Assembly: GCF_003086795.1 (NCBI RefSeq)
Contig: NZ_CP026003.1
Coordinates: 2,128,777-2,192,776, forward strand
Direction of reading: 5' to 3'
Length of the DNA: 64,000 nt
Source: Stenotrophomonas sp. SAU14A_NAIMI4_5
GTDB taxonomy: Bacteria; Pseudomonadota; Gammaproteobacteria; Xanthomonadales; Xanthomonadaceae
Positions 40,855-51,196 of this stretch are shown one piece after another. Below the pieces are notes generated by a model. The model saw only the letters and a program-made list of their open reading frames with translations, did not search any database and was not told where the DNA came from. The translations under genes and the position numbers were made by a program. Numbering within the stretch: position 1 is the first letter of the stretch; each line of letters begins with the position of its first letter.

Positions 40855-41877
40855 ATGATCATCGACTGCCACGGTCACTACACCACGGCCCCCGCCGGCC
40901 ACGATGCGTTCCGCAAGGCGCAGGTGGCCCACTTCAACGACCGCTCGCTGCCGGCGGCGGTCTATCCCACGATCAGCGACGATGAACTTCGCGACAGCGT
41001 GGAGGCCAACCAGCTGCGCCTGCTGCGCGAGCGCGGTGCGGACATGACCATCTTCTCGCCGCGCGCCAGCACCATGGCCCACCACATCGGCGATGAGCAG
41101 GTCAGCGCTGAATGGACGCGCCGCTGCAACGACCTGATCGCGCGGGTGGTTCAGCTGTACCCGGATCAGTTCATCGGCGTCTGCCAGCTGCCGCAGTCGC
41201 CGGGCGTGCCGATCGCGCACTCGGTGGCTGAGCTGGAGCGCTGCGTGAACGAGCTTGGCTTCGTCGGCTGCAACCTCAATCCCGATCCGTCCGGCGGCCA
41301 CTGGGATGGCCTGCCATTGACCGATCGTTCCTGGTACCCGTTCTTCGAGAAGATGGTGGAACTGGACGTGCCGGCCATGGTGCACGTGTCGGGCAGCTGC
41401 AATGCCAACTTCCATGCGACCGGCGCGCACTACCTGAACGCCGATACCACCGCTTTCATGCAGTTCCTGCAGGGCGATCTGTTCCGTGACTTCCCCGAGC
41501 TGCGCTTCATCATCCCGCATGGCGGTGGCGCGGTGCCTTACCATTGGGGGCGCTTCCGGGGCCTGGCGGACATGCTGGGCAAGCCGCCGCTGGCCGAGCA
41601 TGTGATGAAGAACGTCTACTTCGATACCTGCGTGTACCACCAGCCCGGCATCGACCTGCTGTTCGAGGTAATCGACATCGACAACATCCTGTTCGGTTCG
41701 GAAATGGTGGGCGCGGTGCGTGGCATCGACCCGCAGACCGGCCACTTCTTCGATGACACCCGTCGCTACGTGGACGCGCTGGCGTTGTCCGAAGGCGATC
41801 GCTACAAGGTATTCGAAGGCAATGCGCGGCGGGTCTACCCGCGGCTGGATGCGCAGCTGAAGGCGAGGGGGCTGTGA
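40855..41877 (+). CDS. ligJ: 4-oxalomesaconate hydratase
   Basis: 340 residues from ATG 40855, with GAGGAG at 40842-40847. It is an amidohydrolase-2 family protein with the metal site in MIIDCHGHY, the His in MVHVSGSC and PHGGGAVPYHWGRF, and the Asp/Glu region in NILFGSEMVGAVRG. LigJ hydrates enol 4-oxalomesaconate to 4-carboxy-4-hydroxy-2-oxoadipate, the LigK substrate. Length and start match known LigJ proteins. Its stop overlaps the next start (TGATG). Confidence 0.88.
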   Translation: MIIDCHGHYTTAPAGHDAFRKAQVAHFNDRSLPAAVYPTISDDELRDSVEANQLRLLRERGADMTIFSPRASTMAHHIGDEQVSAEWTRRCNDLIARVVQLYPDQFIGVCQLPQSPGVPIAHSVAELERCVNELGFVGCNLNPDPSGGHWDGLPLTDRSWYPFFEKMVELDVPAMVHVSGSCNANFHATGAHYLNADTTAFMQFLQGDLFRDFPELRFIIPHGGGAVPYHWGRFRGLADMLGKPPLAEHVMKNVYFDTCVYHQPGIDLLFEVIDIDNILFGSEMVGAVRGIDPQTGHFFDDTRRYVDALALSEGDRYKVFEGNARRVYPRLDAQLKARGL

Positions 41878-42767
41878 TGGCCGCGTTCCAGAAGGATGCC
41901 GACTGGCTGGACTACTGCGCCAACCCCAGCCGCCCGGCATTCGTACCGCCGACGGGTGCGGTGGACGCGCACTGCCATGTGTTCGGTCCGGGCGATGTGT
42001 TCCCGTATGCACCCGAGCGCAAGTACACGCCCTGCGACGCCGGAAAGGCGCAGCTGTTTGCGCTGCGCGACTTCCTCGGGTTCAGCCGCAACGTGATCGT
42101 GCAGGCAACCTGCCATGGTGCAGACAACCGCGCCCTGGTCGATGCGCTGCAGGCCAGCGGCGGCCTGGCCCGTGGCGTGGCCACGGTGCGCGATACGGTC
42201 AGCGACGAGGAGCTGCAGCAGCTGCATGCCGCGGGCGTACGCGGCGTGCGCTTCAACTTCGTGCGCCGGCTGGTCGACCCCAAGCCGGATGCCTACTACC
42301 ACGCCATCATCGACCGCATTGCGCCGCTGGGCTGGCACGTGGTGGTGTACTTCGAAGCGGCCGACCTGGCCGAGCGCTGGAACTTCTTCACCTCGCTGCC
42401 GACCACGGTGGTGGTCGACCATATGGGCCGGCCGGACGTGAGCCAGCCGGTGGACGGGCCGGAATTCCAGCGTTTCGTGCAGCTGATGGCCGAGCACGGA
42501 AATGTGTGGAGCAAGGTCAGCTGCCCGGAGCGGCTGTCGCGGGTGGGGCCGGCGGGGTACGCCGACGTGGTGCCGTTCGCGCGGCACCTGGTGGAGCGCT
42601 TCCCGGATCGCGTGCTGTGGGGCACGGACTGGCCGCACCCGAACATGAAGGACCACATGCCTGATGATGGGCATCTGGTGGATGTGATTCCCCACATCGC
42701 GCCGACGCTGGAGCTGCAGAAGAAGCTGCTGGTGGACAACCCGATGCGGTTGTATTGGGGCGCGTAG
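41877..42767 (+). CDS. ligI: 2-pyrone-4,6-dicarboxylate (PDC) hydrolase
   Basis: 296 residues from ATG 41877; GTG 41874 is an in-frame alternative. It is an amidohydrolase-2 family protein with DAHCHVFGPGDVFPYAPERK at the N-terminus, VVVDHMGRPD in the middle and WGTDWPHPNMKDHMPDD near the end, all diagnostic of LigI. It opens the PDC ring to 4-oxalomesaconate. PDC arises from gallate or 3-O-methylgallate cleavage and from the protocatechuate 4,5 route. It is the last gene of the operon, followed by REP elements. Confidence 0.9.
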   Translation: MAAFQKDADWLDYCANPSRPAFVPPTGAVDAHCHVFGPGDVFPYAPERKYTPCDAGKAQLFALRDFLGFSRNVIVQATCHGADNRALVDALQASGGLARGVATVRDTVSDEELQQLHAAGVRGVRFNFVRRLVDPKPDAYYHAIIDRIAPLGWHVVVYFEAADLAERWNFFTSLPTTVVVDHMGRPDVSQPVDGPEFQRFVQLMAEHGNVWSKVSCPERLSRVGPAGYADVVPFARHLVERFPDRVLWGTDWPHPNMKDHMPDDGHLVDVIPHIAPTLELQKKLLVDNPMRLYWGA

Positions 42768-42778
42768 AGGCGCTGTGG

Positions 42779-42845
42779 GTGCCGGCCAGCGGCCGGCACT
42801 ACCCATTGTTCCAGACCAAGTGGTAGTGCCGGCCGCTGGCCGGCA
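42779..42845. repeat. GTAG REP pair between ligI and cheB
   Basis: Inverse copy 42779-42803 and forward copy 42822-42845, both with the GCCGGCCGCTGGCCGGC stem. They separate two convergent operons. No U-run terminator was found here, so the hairpins may act in termination or mRNA 3'-end protection. Confidence 0.85.
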
Positions 42846-42858
42846 AACCACGATGCAA

Positions 42859-43932
42859 TCAGCCGCGGGCGAGCGCCAGCAGCCGCTCGGCGATCCGCTC
42901 CAGTGGCACCTGCTCTTCGGCCGCACCCAGCTTGAACGCGGAACCGGGCATGCCCCAGACCACGCTGGTGGCTTCGTCCTGCACCAGGGTCGGGGCGCCG
43001 GCCTGGCGCATTTCCAGCAGGCCGCGTGCGCCGTCGTCGCCCATGCCGGTGAGGATGGCGCCGATGGCATTGCCAGCGGCGGCCTGCGCCACCGAGCGGA
43101 ACAGCACGTCTACCGCCGGCTTGTGCCGGTTCACCGCAGGGCCGTCATCCACGCGGCAACGCCAGCGCGCACCGTCACGGATGATACGCAGGTGCTTGCC
43201 GCCGGGCGGCAGGTAGGCATGGCCGGGCAGCACGGCTTCGCCGTCGGTGGCCTCGCGCACGGCCATCGCCGAGTGGCGGTCCAGGCGTTCGGCGAAGGCG
43301 GTGCTGAAGCTGGCCGGCAGGTGCTGGGTCATCACCACGGCCGGGGCATCCGCCGGCAGGCCTTCCAGCACCACACGCAGTGCTTCGGTGCCGCCGGCCG
43401 ACGAGCCGATCGCAATCAGCCGGTCGGTCGTGCGGAACTGCGGCGCGGCCGGACGCACGGACGGCGCGGCATCCAGGATGAGCTTGGGTGCGGCGGTGCG
43501 CACCAGTGGGCGCACGCGTGAGCGGGCGGCCATCTTGACCTTGGCGATGATCTCATCGGCGTAGGCCTGCAGGCCGCGCGACACATCGAGCTTGGGCTTG
43601 GAAACGAAATCGACCGCACCCAGGGCCAGCGCCTGCAGCGTGGTGTCGGCGCCGCGCTCGGTCAGCGAGGAGATCATCACCACCGGCAGCGGATGCAGGC
43701 GCATCAGATTTTCCAGGAACGCCAGGCCGTCCATGCGCGGCATTTCCACGTCCAGGGTGATCACGTCCGGTGCCAGGCGCTTGATCTTCTCGCGTGCGAG
43801 CAGCGGATCGGCGGCGGTGCCGACCACGTCGATGCCCGGATCGCTGGAGAGGATCTCGGTGAGCATCTGCCGTACGACGGCGGAGTCGTCGACGATCAGG
43901 ACCCGGCAGGGGGCGTTGCCGGGCAGGCTCAT
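42859..43932 (-). CDS. cheB: CheB, chemotaxis methylesterase/deamidase
   Basis: 357 residues. A receiver domain ([14 protein letters not shown], phospho-Asp in [13 protein letters not shown]) is followed by the methylesterase domain, with catalytic Ser in [11 protein letters not shown], His in [11 protein letters not shown] and Asp in [11 protein letters not shown]. It removes methyl groups from receptor glutamates, activated by CheA phosphorylation, to give adaptation. The start overlaps the cheD stop by 4 bp (ATGA). It is the last gene of the chemotaxis cluster. Confidence 0.96.
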   Translation of the reverse strand: MSLPGNAPCRVLIVDDSAVVRQMLTEILSSDPGIDVVGTAADPLLAREKIKRLAPDVITLDVEMPRMDGLAFLENLMRLHPLPVVMISSLTERGADTTLQALALGAVDFVSKPKLDVSRGLQAYADEIIAKVKMAARSRVRPLVRTAAPKLILDAAPSVRPAAPQFRTTDRLIAIGSSAGGTEALRVVLEGLPADAPAVVMTQHLPASFSTAFAERLDRHSAMAVREATDGEAVLPGHAYLPPGGKHLRIIRDGARWRCRVDDGPAVNRHKPAVDVLFRSVAQAAAGNAIGAILTGMGDDGARGLLEMRQAGAPTLVQDEATSVVWGMPGSAFKLGAAEEQVPLERIAERLLALARG

Positions 43933-44525
43933 TCGAACAGCTCCACGCCGCCGGTGACCGGGGCCTTGGACAGGCGCGCACGCACGGCCGATTCGGTCGC
44001 GGCCACTTCGGCTTCATGGGCGTGCGGCAGGCGCTGCACCACCACGCGGCCGGTATCGGCGAAGAACCAGATCTTGCGCGGATGGATGCCGCACAGGTCC
44101 TCGGCGATGATCGGGATGTGCTCGGCCTGCAGGTACTGGCGCACGAACTCTGCGTTGCGCGTGCCGACCGGATTACTGGTGAAGCCCTTCAGCACGTTGG
44201 CGCCGCCGAACACCTTGGCCTCGATGCGCTTGCGGTGCGCGCCGCGCTTGAGCATGTCGTTGATGAGCAGTTCCATCGCGTAGCTGCCGTAGCGCGCGGG
44301 CGCGCCGTCGCCGGCGTTGCCTTCGGGCAGCAGGAAGTGGTTCATGCCGCCGATCTTCAGCACCGGGTCGCGCAGGCAGGCGGCCACGCAGGAGCCCAGC
44401 GTGGTGGTCAGCGCGGTGGTGTCATCGACCACCAGGTACTGGGTCGGCAGCAGTTTGGCCGCGACGGTCTTGAACCGCGCGTCCTGGTATCGCATCACGT
44501 CGTCGGTGCGCAGCGAGGCATTCAT
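43929..44525 (-). CDS. cheD: CheD, receptor glutamine deamidase
   Basis: 198 residues. The catalytic Cys is in [11 protein letters not shown] and the His in [20 protein letters not shown] and NAEFVRQYL are also typical. It deamidates Gln residues of chemoreceptors and can interact with CheC-type phosphatases; no cheC is seen in the window. It overlaps both neighbours by 4 bp (cheR before, cheB after), so the three adaptation enzymes are translationally coupled. Confidence 0.95.
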   Translation of the reverse strand: MNASLRTDDVMRYQDARFKTVAAKLLPTQYLVVDDTTALTTTLGSCVAACLRDPVLKIGGMNHFLLPEGNAGDGAPARYGSYAMELLINDMLKRGAHRKRIEAKVFGGANVLKGFTSNPVGTRNAEFVRQYLQAEHIPIIAEDLCGIHPRKIWFFADTGRVVVQRLPHAHEAEVAATESAVRARLSKAPVTGGVELFE

Positions 44526-45391
44526 GCACCGGCCCCCTGTGCGCGGCGGTACAGCGTGCGGCCGCAGGGCTGGATCAGGTCGGCGGCGTGCAGATAGTTC
44601 TCCGAATGGCCGGTGTAGAGCAGGCCGTCATCGTTGAGGTGATGCACCAGGCGGCCGAGGATGGCGCGCTGGGTCGGCTTGTCGAAGTAGATCATGACGT
44701 TGCGGCAGAACAGCGCGTCGAACGGACCACCGACGTCGTAGCGCGGGGCCAGCAGGTTCAGCGGGCGGAAGTCGATCAGCTCGCGCAGGGCGGGCAGCAC
44801 CCGGCATTGGCCCTCGTTGGGGCCGCTGCCGCGCTGGAAGTAGCGACGGCGCAGGTCCGGGTCGAGATTGGTGACGCGGTCGATGTTGTAGACACCGCGG
44901 CTGGCGGTGGCCAGTACCTGGGTGTCGACGTCGGTGGCGACGATCCGCACCGGCGGCTTCAACGTACCGAAGGCCTCGCAGGCGGTGATCGCCATGGAGT
45001 AGGGCTCCTCACCGGTGGAGGCGGCGCACGACCACAGCAGCAGCGGGCTGCGGCTGGAGCGCTGCTGCAGTTCCTCGCGCAGCTTCTCGAAGTGGTGCGG
45101 CTCGCGGAAGAACGAGGTGAGGTTGGTGGTCAGGGCGTTGGTGAACGCCTGCCACTCATCGCCGTCGTCCTGTTCCAGATGGTCCAGGTACTGCTGGAAG
45201 CTGCGCATGCCCAGGGTACGCAGGCGGCGCGACAGGCGGCCGTACACCATATCGCGCTTTGCCGGCGCCAGGGCGATGCCCACGCGCTGGTAGATCAGGT
45301 CGCAGACACGGCGGAAATCACGGTCGGCGAATTCGAATTCGCGGGGGCCGGTGACGATGGGAGTGGGACTGTTCACGGGGGACGTGTCCAT
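44522..45391 (-). CDS. cheR: CheR, chemoreceptor methyltransferase
   Basis: 289 residues. An N-terminal helical domain ([33 protein letters not shown]) is followed by the SAM-binding domain ([49 protein letters not shown]). It methylates glutamates on receptors using S-adenosylmethionine. CheR proteins with a beta-subdomain bind the C-terminal pentapeptide of receptors; the three receptors here end in DWQEF. The gene starts 34 bp after mcp1 and overlaps cheD. Confidence 0.96.
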   Translation of the reverse strand: MDTSPVNSPTPIVTGPREFEFADRDFRRVCDLIYQRVGIALAPAKRDMVYGRLSRRLRTLGMRSFQQYLDHLEQDDGDEWQAFTNALTTNLTSFFREPHHFEKLREELQQRSSRSPLLLWSCAASTGEEPYSMAITACEAFGTLKPPVRIVATDVDTQVLATASRGVYNIDRVTNLDPDLRRRYFQRGSGPNEGQCRVLPALRELIDFRPLNLLAPRYDVGGPFDALFCRNVMIYFDKPTQRAILGRLVHHLNDDGLLYTGHSENYLHAADLIQPCGRTLYRRAQGAGA

Positions 45392-45424
45392 CGGCGGGGG
45401 CGGCGGCCGAAGCCGCCACCGGGA

Positions 45425-47710
45425 TCAGAATTCCTGCCAGTCGCCGTCGCTGGGGGCGACGAAGCTGGAGCTGGAGGACGGGCTGGCGCTGGAACGTCGG
45501 GCCGGCGTCGGCGCGGCGGCCGGCTGCGGGCGACGTGCCACCGCGGCAGGTGCCGGCGCGACGCGGGCGGTGACCGCCTTCACGGCAGCCGCTACCTGGT
45601 TGTCGAGGCGGAAGATCGCCACGGCGTCGGCCAGCTGCGCGGCCTGGTCTTCCATCGCGCGTGCGGCGGCGGTGGCTTCTTCGACAAGTGCGGCGTTCTG
45701 CTGGGTGGTTTCGTCCATCTGCACCACGGTCTGGTTGACCTGCTCGATGCCGGCGGACTGTTCCTGCGAAGCCGCGGAGATCTCGGCCATGATGTCGGTC
45801 ACGCGCTGCACCGAGGCGACGATCTCGCCCATGGTGCTGCCCGCCTGGTGGACCAGGGTCGAGCCTTCGGCGACCTTGCCGACCGAGTCGTCGATCAGGC
45901 CCTTGATCTCCTTGGCCGCTGCGGCCGAGCGCTGGGCGAGGGTACGCACTTCGCTGGCGACCACGGCGAAACCGCGGCCCTGTTCACCGGCACGCGCCGC
46001 TTCCACCGCGGCATTCAGTGCCAGGATGTTGGTCTGGAACGCGATGCCGTCGATGACGCTGATGATTTCAGCGATCTTCTTCGAGGAGGCTTCGATGGCC
46101 GACATGGTGGTGACCACCTGGTTGACCACGCTGCCGCCCTGCGACGCCACGCCCTGCGCGCCGATGGCGAGCTGGTTGGCCTGGCGGGCGTGCTCGGCGT
46201 TCTGGCGAACGGTGGAGGTCAGTTCCTCCATCGACGCTGCGGTTTCTTCCAGGTTGGCCGCCTGCTGCTCGGTGCGGCGCGACAGGTCGCTGTTGCCCGA
46301 GGCGATCTCGCCGGCGGCGAGGGTGATGCTGGAGGCGCTGGCCTGGATCTGGCCGACGATCTGGGTCAGCTGGCTGACGGTGCTGTTGGCATCGTCACGC
46401 ATGCGGGCGAACACGCCCTGGTAGTCACCCTGCATGCGCGTGGTCAGGTCGCCTTCGGCGATGGCCGACAGCAGCTGCGAGAGCTTGCCGAGGTTGTCAT
46501 CGCTGACCGCCATCATCGCGTTGAGGTTTTCCAGCATCAGGCGGAAATCGTGATCGAAGCGCTGCGCATCGCCACGGCGGCTGAAATCACCGGCGGCGGC
46601 CGCGGCAGCCAGCTGCTTGATCTCGGCGTTGATGCGGCCGAGGTTGGCCTTGACCGTGTCCACGGTGGTAGTCATGGCGGCCTTCTCGCCCGGGTAGCGG
46701 GCGACGTCGCGGCTGAGGTCGCCGACGGCGTACTGCTTCACCACGTCCAGCACGTCGTGCAGGGTCTGCACGTGGCTGCCCACCAGGGTGTTGGTTTCCT
46801 GCACCATCAGGCCGTACTCGCCGGGGAAGGCGCTGGCGTCCATGCGGTAGCTCAGTTCACCGGCGTCGTGGCGGCGCGCCATCTCGCGCTGGCCGCTGAT
46901 GACCGCGTGCAGCTGCTGCTGCATGCCGGACATGGCCTCCAGCAGGCGACCGGTTTCGTCGTGCGGCTGCGGGCCGATGTGGCTGTCGAGCCTGCCGCGG
47001 GCGATGCCTTCGGCAACGGCGGTGGCCTGCTTCAGCGGGCCGGCGATGCGGTTGCCGATGATCCAGCTGAGGGCGAGCACGATCAGCACCAGCACGCCGC
47101 CGCTGGCGGCCATGATGGCGGTGAACACCAGCGCCTGGCGCTGGACGTCTTCCATATAGACGCCGCTGCTGATGACCCATTGCCAGGGCTTGTACAGGCC
47201 GGCGTAGGACGCCTTGTCATAAAGACCTTCCGCATTGGCCTTGGCCCACTTGTAGGTAACCACGCCACCGCCGGCGCGCGCGACCTGGACGAGGTCGTGG
47301 AAGAGCTGCACACCGTCTTCGGACCGGAAGGCTTCCATGTCCTTGCCGATGAGATCCTTGCGGAACGGATGCATCAGGACACGGTAATGCGTGTCGTAGA
47401 CGCTGTAGTAGTAGGTGTCATGGTCGGCGCGCATGCGCGCCAGCGCATCGAGCGCGGCCTGGCGTGCGGCTTCGTCGGTCAGCTCGCCGCTGACGGCCAG
47501 GCCGTGGTAGTGGTCGAGGATGCCGTAGGTAAGTTCGACCTGGGTCTTGAGGGATGCCTTGCGGGTTTCGTTGAGATCCAGGTACTGCATGCGGGCGGCG
47601 ATCACCGACAGCGCGATCACGCCGATCGCGATGAGCAGCGTCAGCAGGTTGAGCTTGCGCCGGACGGAGAGGTTGCTGAAGTAGTGTTGCCAGCGATGCA
47701 GGAGGTTCAT
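45425..47710 (-). CDS. Methyl-accepting chemotaxis protein 1, Cache sensor
   Basis: 761 residues. TM1 is near residues 20-40 and TM2 near 190-217. Between them is a single-Cache sensor ([39 protein letters not shown]), a fold that binds small carboxylates. HAMP-like repeats follow. The signalling tip is [20 protein letters not shown], then [17 protein letters not shown]. After an Ala/Pro/Ser-rich tether it ends in DWQEF, a likely CheR/CheB docking pentapeptide. A sigma-28 promoter lies about 72 bp upstream. It is transcribed with cheR-cheD-cheB. Confidence 0.95.
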   Translation of the reverse strand: MNLLHRWQHYFSNLSVRRKLNLLTLLIAIGVIALSVIAARMQYLDLNETRKASLKTQVELTYGILDHYHGLAVSGELTDEAARQAALDALARMRADHDTYYYSVYDTHYRVLMHPFRKDLIGKDMEAFRSEDGVQLFHDLVQVARAGGGVVTYKWAKANAEGLYDKASYAGLYKPWQWVISSGVYMEDVQRQALVFTAIMAASGGVLVLIVLALSWIIGNRIAGPLKQATAVAEGIARGRLDSHIGPQPHDETGRLLEAMSGMQQQLHAVISGQREMARRHDAGELSYRMDASAFPGEYGLMVQETNTLVGSHVQTLHDVLDVVKQYAVGDLSRDVARYPGEKAAMTTTVDTVKANLGRINAEIKQLAAAAAAGDFSRRGDAQRFDHDFRLMLENLNAMMAVSDDNLGKLSQLLSAIAEGDLTTRMQGDYQGVFARMRDDANSTVSQLTQIVGQIQASASSITLAAGEIASGNSDLSRRTEQQAANLEETAASMEELTSTVRQNAEHARQANQLAIGAQGVASQGGSVVNQVVTTMSAIEASSKKIAEIISVIDGIAFQTNILALNAAVEAARAGEQGRGFAVVASEVRTLAQRSAAAAKEIKGLIDDSVGKVAEGSTLVHQAGSTMGEIVASVQRVTDIMAEISAASQEQSAGIEQVNQTVVQMDETTQQNAALVEEATAAARAMEDQAAQLADAVAIFRLDNQVAAAVKAVTARVAPAPAAVARRPQPAAAPTPARRSSASPSSSSSFVAPSDGDWQEF

Positions 47711-47781
47711 GAAGCAGACCAGGTCGAGACGGGCGGGCGGCGCCAGTACCGGTCAGGGCGCGACAGGCCGTGACAGAACGG

Positions 47782-47808
47782 TTATCGGCCGGGGGCGGGG
47801 AGATTTGA
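47782..47808 (-). promoter_or_regulatory. Sigma-28 (FliA) promoter of mcp1
   Basis: On the minus strand TCAAATCT-N11-GCCGATAA, with a perfect -10 (47789-47782) and a 5/8 -35 match to TAAAGTTT. It ends 72 bp upstream of the mcp1 start codon. Confidence 0.75.
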
Positions 47809-48725
47809 GGGTTACGCACTTTGCGTATTCAGGGTTCCTTGCAGCGGCGGCTGCGGCGCTGCCTGCGGCAGGCATCTTTGAAGCCAGGGCAACGGCAACA
47901 GCGGTCTGTCGGCGTTTCGTTATGTCGAGGGAGGCGGGCCGGGGGGGGCAGGCGGGGCACGCGGTGACTACGGTCAAGTAAATTGTAGGGGCGGTCCCTG
48001 GCGCCTAAGGGTCCGGCTTCCCACCCTTTTTCAGCGTCCGGCAGCCACCGACGTTCACACTCTTTACCTACCCGCCGCCCTTCCGTTCTGGGCAACGCGG
48101 TGAATACGTCCATGTAGATCGTAGGCGCCGTCCTTGGCGCCTACGGTCCCGCCTGCCCACCCCGGCCCGCCTCTTCGTGCATCGCGTCGGCGGACGGCAA
48201 GAGCGGTGTTGTCATCGGGACGGAATTGGGGGTCAGATCCGTTTTCCTGCGGAAAACGGATCTGACCCCAAGGAGAGGGAGAAAGAGGGTCGGATCCGTT
48301 TTCCAAGGGAAAACGGCTCTGACCCCGGACGAGCTGCAGCTGTTGCTCTTGCTCTTGCTCTTCTTTCTTCAATCCGGGGTGGACGCGCGGGAAACTGTCC
48401 GTGGCCGGGCGGGCGGGTTGCGCGGGGGCGTGAGCCGCATGGGCCCGAGGCATGCCTCGGGCGGGTTGGGCAGGACGCCCAACCCCGGTCTTGCCGTGTG
48501 CGCAGGACAGCGCACACGAGCAGGCGGCGACCGAGCTTACATGGACGTACTTGCAGCGTCCCCCGCGCAATCCACCCGCCCGGCCAACCCACAAAATCCC
48601 AGTACAAAGAGCGCCCACCCCGAGGGGCTTCGCCGTTGGCTGTTGACCCGGGAACCCAGGAACCCCGGAAACGAAAACGCCCCGGCACGGGGCCAGGGCG
48701 TCTTCGAAGCCTGCGGCAGCAGGAA
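47809..48725. repeat. Gene-free composite repeat region
   Basis: No credible gene. It contains GTAG-like hairpins at 47985-48009 and 48121-48145 (GTAGGCGCC / GGCGCCTAC), two GGGGTC...GACCCC palindromes (48229-48269 with perfect 19-bp arms, and 48287-48326), and a triple-hairpin module at about 48427-48530 that is the inverted near-copy of 10413-10511. Short CTTGCTCTTG-like repeats lie at 48340-48370. The mcp2 terminator closes it. Confidence 0.8.
48674..48702 (-). terminator. Terminator of mcp2
   Basis: On the minus strand ACGCCC (48702-48697), an inner GGCCCCGTGCC hairpin, GGGGCGT and then TTTTCGTTT. It lies 24 bp past the mcp2 stop. Confidence 0.75.
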
Positions 48726-51101
48726 TCAGAACTCCTGCCAGTCTCCGTCCGCCAGCTCGGCAGCCATCGGGCGACCGCCGGTGCTGCGACGTGCCGGCGG
48801 TGCAGCCGGTGCAGCCGGTGCCGGCGCCGGGGCGGAGGCGCGCGGGGCCGGGGCGCGCGGGGCGACCACGATCTCGGCTTCGTCCACCACGAAGATCGAC
48901 ACGGCCTCGCTCAGGTGGCCGGCCTGCTCTTCCATCGCACGGGCGGCAGCGGTGGCTTCTTCCACCAGCGCAGCATTCTGCTGGGTGGTTTCGTCCATCT
49001 GCACCACGGTCTGGTTGACCTGCTCGATGCCGGCCGACTGTTCCTGCGAGGCGGCGGAGATCTCGGCCATGATGTCGGTCACGCGCTGCACCGAGGCGAC
49101 GATCTCGCCCATGGTCGCGCCGGCCTTGTGCACCAGTGCCGAGCCATCGTTGACCTTGCCGACCGAATCGTCGATCAGACCCTTGATCTCCTTCGCTGCA
49201 GCGGCCGAGCGCTGTGCCAGGGTGCGCACTTCGCTGGCGACCACGGCGAAACCGCGGCCCTGCTCACCGGCACGCGCGGCTTCCACCGCGGCGTTCAGCG
49301 CCAGGATGTTGGTCTGGAAGGCGATGCCGTCGATGACCGAGATGATCTCGGCGATCTTCTTCGAGGACGCCTGGATGGCCGACATGGTGGTGACCACCTG
49401 GCCGACCACGTCGCCGCCCTGCGATGCGACACCGTGTGCACCGATGGCCAGCTGGTTGGCCTGGCGGGCGTGCTCGGCGTTCTGGCGAACGGTCGAGGTC
49501 AGCTCTTCCATCGAGGCGGCGGTTTCTTCCAGGTTGGCAGCCTGCTGCTCGGTGCGGCGCGACAGATCGCTGTTGCCCGAGGCGATCTCACCGGCGGCCG
49601 AGTTGATCGCGCGGCTGGACTGCTTGATGCGGGTGACGATCTCGCTCAGCTGCGCGGCGGTGGCATTGGCATCGTCACGCATGCGGGCGAACACGCCCTG
49701 GTAATCGCCGTGCATGCGCACGGTCAGGTCACCCTGCGACAGCGCAGCCAGCAGGCCGGAGATCTGCTCGATGCTGCCGGCGTTGGCGTCCAGCAGGCCG
49801 TTGATCTGCTGGGCCAGCTGCAGGAAGAAGCCTTCCTTGCCGTTGGCATCGATGCGGCCGGACAGGTCGCCGGCGGCAGCCTGGGCGATGACGCGGGCCA
49901 CTTCGGCTTCGACCTGCGCTTCCTGGGTGCGGTCGCGCCATTCCACCACGTAGCCGACGGTGTCACCGGCTTCGTTGCGGATGGTCGAGGCGACCTGGGC
50001 GAACTGCGCATCGCCATACTGCATCGGGCGGCGGGCGACGCCGTGGGCCTTCAGGTTGGCCACCAGGGTGGTGTCCATCTCGCCACGGTGTTCCAGCACG
50101 GTCACCGGCTTGCCGACCAGCGACGCCTGCGCGTCGAAGTCCGGCAGGTCGCGGCGCACGTCGTCCTGGTACTGGACCAGGGTCTGCTGCAGGGCGCGGT
50201 TGCTGTAGACGATGGTGTTGTTCGGGTCGGTCAGGTACACGCCGGTGGAGCTGTAATCCAGGGCGGTACGGATGCGCAGGTTCTCGCGGGCGACGGCGGC
50301 ATCGGTCTCGATGCGCTCGCGCAGGTCGCGCTGCATGCGCTGCATGGCCTGCATCAGTTCGCCCACTTCGTCCTGGCGGCTGACATCGATATGGCCGTCG
50401 AGCTTGCCGCCGGCGACGTCGTTGGCGACCGAAACGGCGCCACGCACGCTGCCGACCAGGGCACGGGCGAACAGCCACACCAGCACCAGGCCCAGCGCGG
50501 CGCCGCCGAACAGGGCGATCACCATCAGCGTGGCCGATGCGGAATAGGTGGAGGAGGCCTCCTCGCGCGCGGCGCGGGACAGGCGGTTGTCTTCGGCGAT
50601 CAGCGATTCGAGCGAGGCAGTGGCCTTGCGGTGCTTGGTGCGGGTCTCGCCGACGAAGGTATCGATGGCGTCGTCGGGCAGCTCCAGCTCCAGCATCTCG
50701 TTGACGCTGTCGTAGGAGGCGACGGCATCCTTCCAGTCCTTGGCGAAGGCGTCGAACAGCTTCTTCTGCTGCGGGTTGTCGATCAGGGTCGGGTATTCCT
50801 TGATCGCCTTGTCCAGGTTGGTGCGCAGCTCAGCCACGCGTGCGTGGGCGTCGGCCTTGACCTCGGCGCTGGCGCGGACCAGCTGCTGGTACTCGGAGTT
50901 GCGGATCTCACCGATCATGCCGCGCATTTCGCCGGCCATGCGGATGCTTTCCATCCGCGAGCCCGCCAGCTCGGTGGTGACGTTGTTCAGCGAATGCAGG
51001 CCACGATAGGCGACGATGCCCTGCAGCAGCATCACCAGCAGGATGACGCCGAACGTCAACAGCAGCTTCGGCATCAGTTTGAGGTTGTTGATCCACGGCA
51101 T
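48726..51101 (-). CDS. Methyl-accepting chemotaxis protein 2, 4HB sensor plus PAS
   Basis: 791 residues. TM1 covers about 9-32 and TM2 about 193-215, enclosing a four-helix-bundle periplasmic domain ([20 protein letters not shown]). HAMP follows, then a PAS-like domain ([31 protein letters not shown]), a second HAMP-like unit and the signalling domain ([20 protein letters not shown]). It ends in DWQEF. The cytoplasmic PAS could add redox or ligand sensing. It lies 95 bp downstream of the small secreted-protein gene, with no separate promoter seen, and probably shares that gene's sigma-28 promoter. Confidence 0.94.
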   Translation of the reverse strand: MPWINNLKLMPKLLLTFGVILLVMLLQGIVAYRGLHSLNNVTTELAGSRMESIRMAGEMRGMIGEIRNSEYQQLVRASAEVKADAHARVAELRTNLDKAIKEYPTLIDNPQQKKLFDAFAKDWKDAVASYDSVNEMLELELPDDAIDTFVGETRTKHRKATASLESLIAEDNRLSRAAREEASSTYSASATLMVIALFGGAALGLVLVWLFARALVGSVRGAVSVANDVAGGKLDGHIDVSRQDEVGELMQAMQRMQRDLRERIETDAAVARENLRIRTALDYSSTGVYLTDPNNTIVYSNRALQQTLVQYQDDVRRDLPDFDAQASLVGKPVTVLEHRGEMDTTLVANLKAHGVARRPMQYGDAQFAQVASTIRNEAGDTVGYVVEWRDRTQEAQVEAEVARVIAQAAAGDLSGRIDANGKEGFFLQLAQQINGLLDANAGSIEQISGLLAALSQGDLTVRMHGDYQGVFARMRDDANATAAQLSEIVTRIKQSSRAINSAAGEIASGNSDLSRRTEQQAANLEETAASMEELTSTVRQNAEHARQANQLAIGAHGVASQGGDVVGQVVTTMSAIQASSKKIAEIISVIDGIAFQTNILALNAAVEAARAGEQGRGFAVVASEVRTLAQRSAAAAKEIKGLIDDSVGKVNDGSALVHKAGATMGEIVASVQRVTDIMAEISAASQEQSAGIEQVNQTVVQMDETTQQNAALVEEATAAARAMEEQAGHLSEAVSIFVVDEAEIVVAPRAPAPRASAPAPAPAAPAAPPARRSTGGRPMAAELADGDWQEF

Positions 51102-51196
51102 GGGCGTTGCGATCTCCTAAGGCAGACGCGTCCGGGCGTCTGCCCGGTTGCAGCAGACCACGCCGGCGAGGGGCCGGCGTGGTGATGGACAGCGGA

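Noticed and set aside
44588..47773. 1061-codon open frame on the + strand opposite cheR and mcp1
   Set aside because: Composition is that of a third-position GC shadow; it spans two real genes and has no recognisable domain.
48177..51185. 1002-codon open frame on the + strand opposite mcp2 and the repeat region
   Set aside because: Shadow frame running through palindromes and antisense to a receptor gene.
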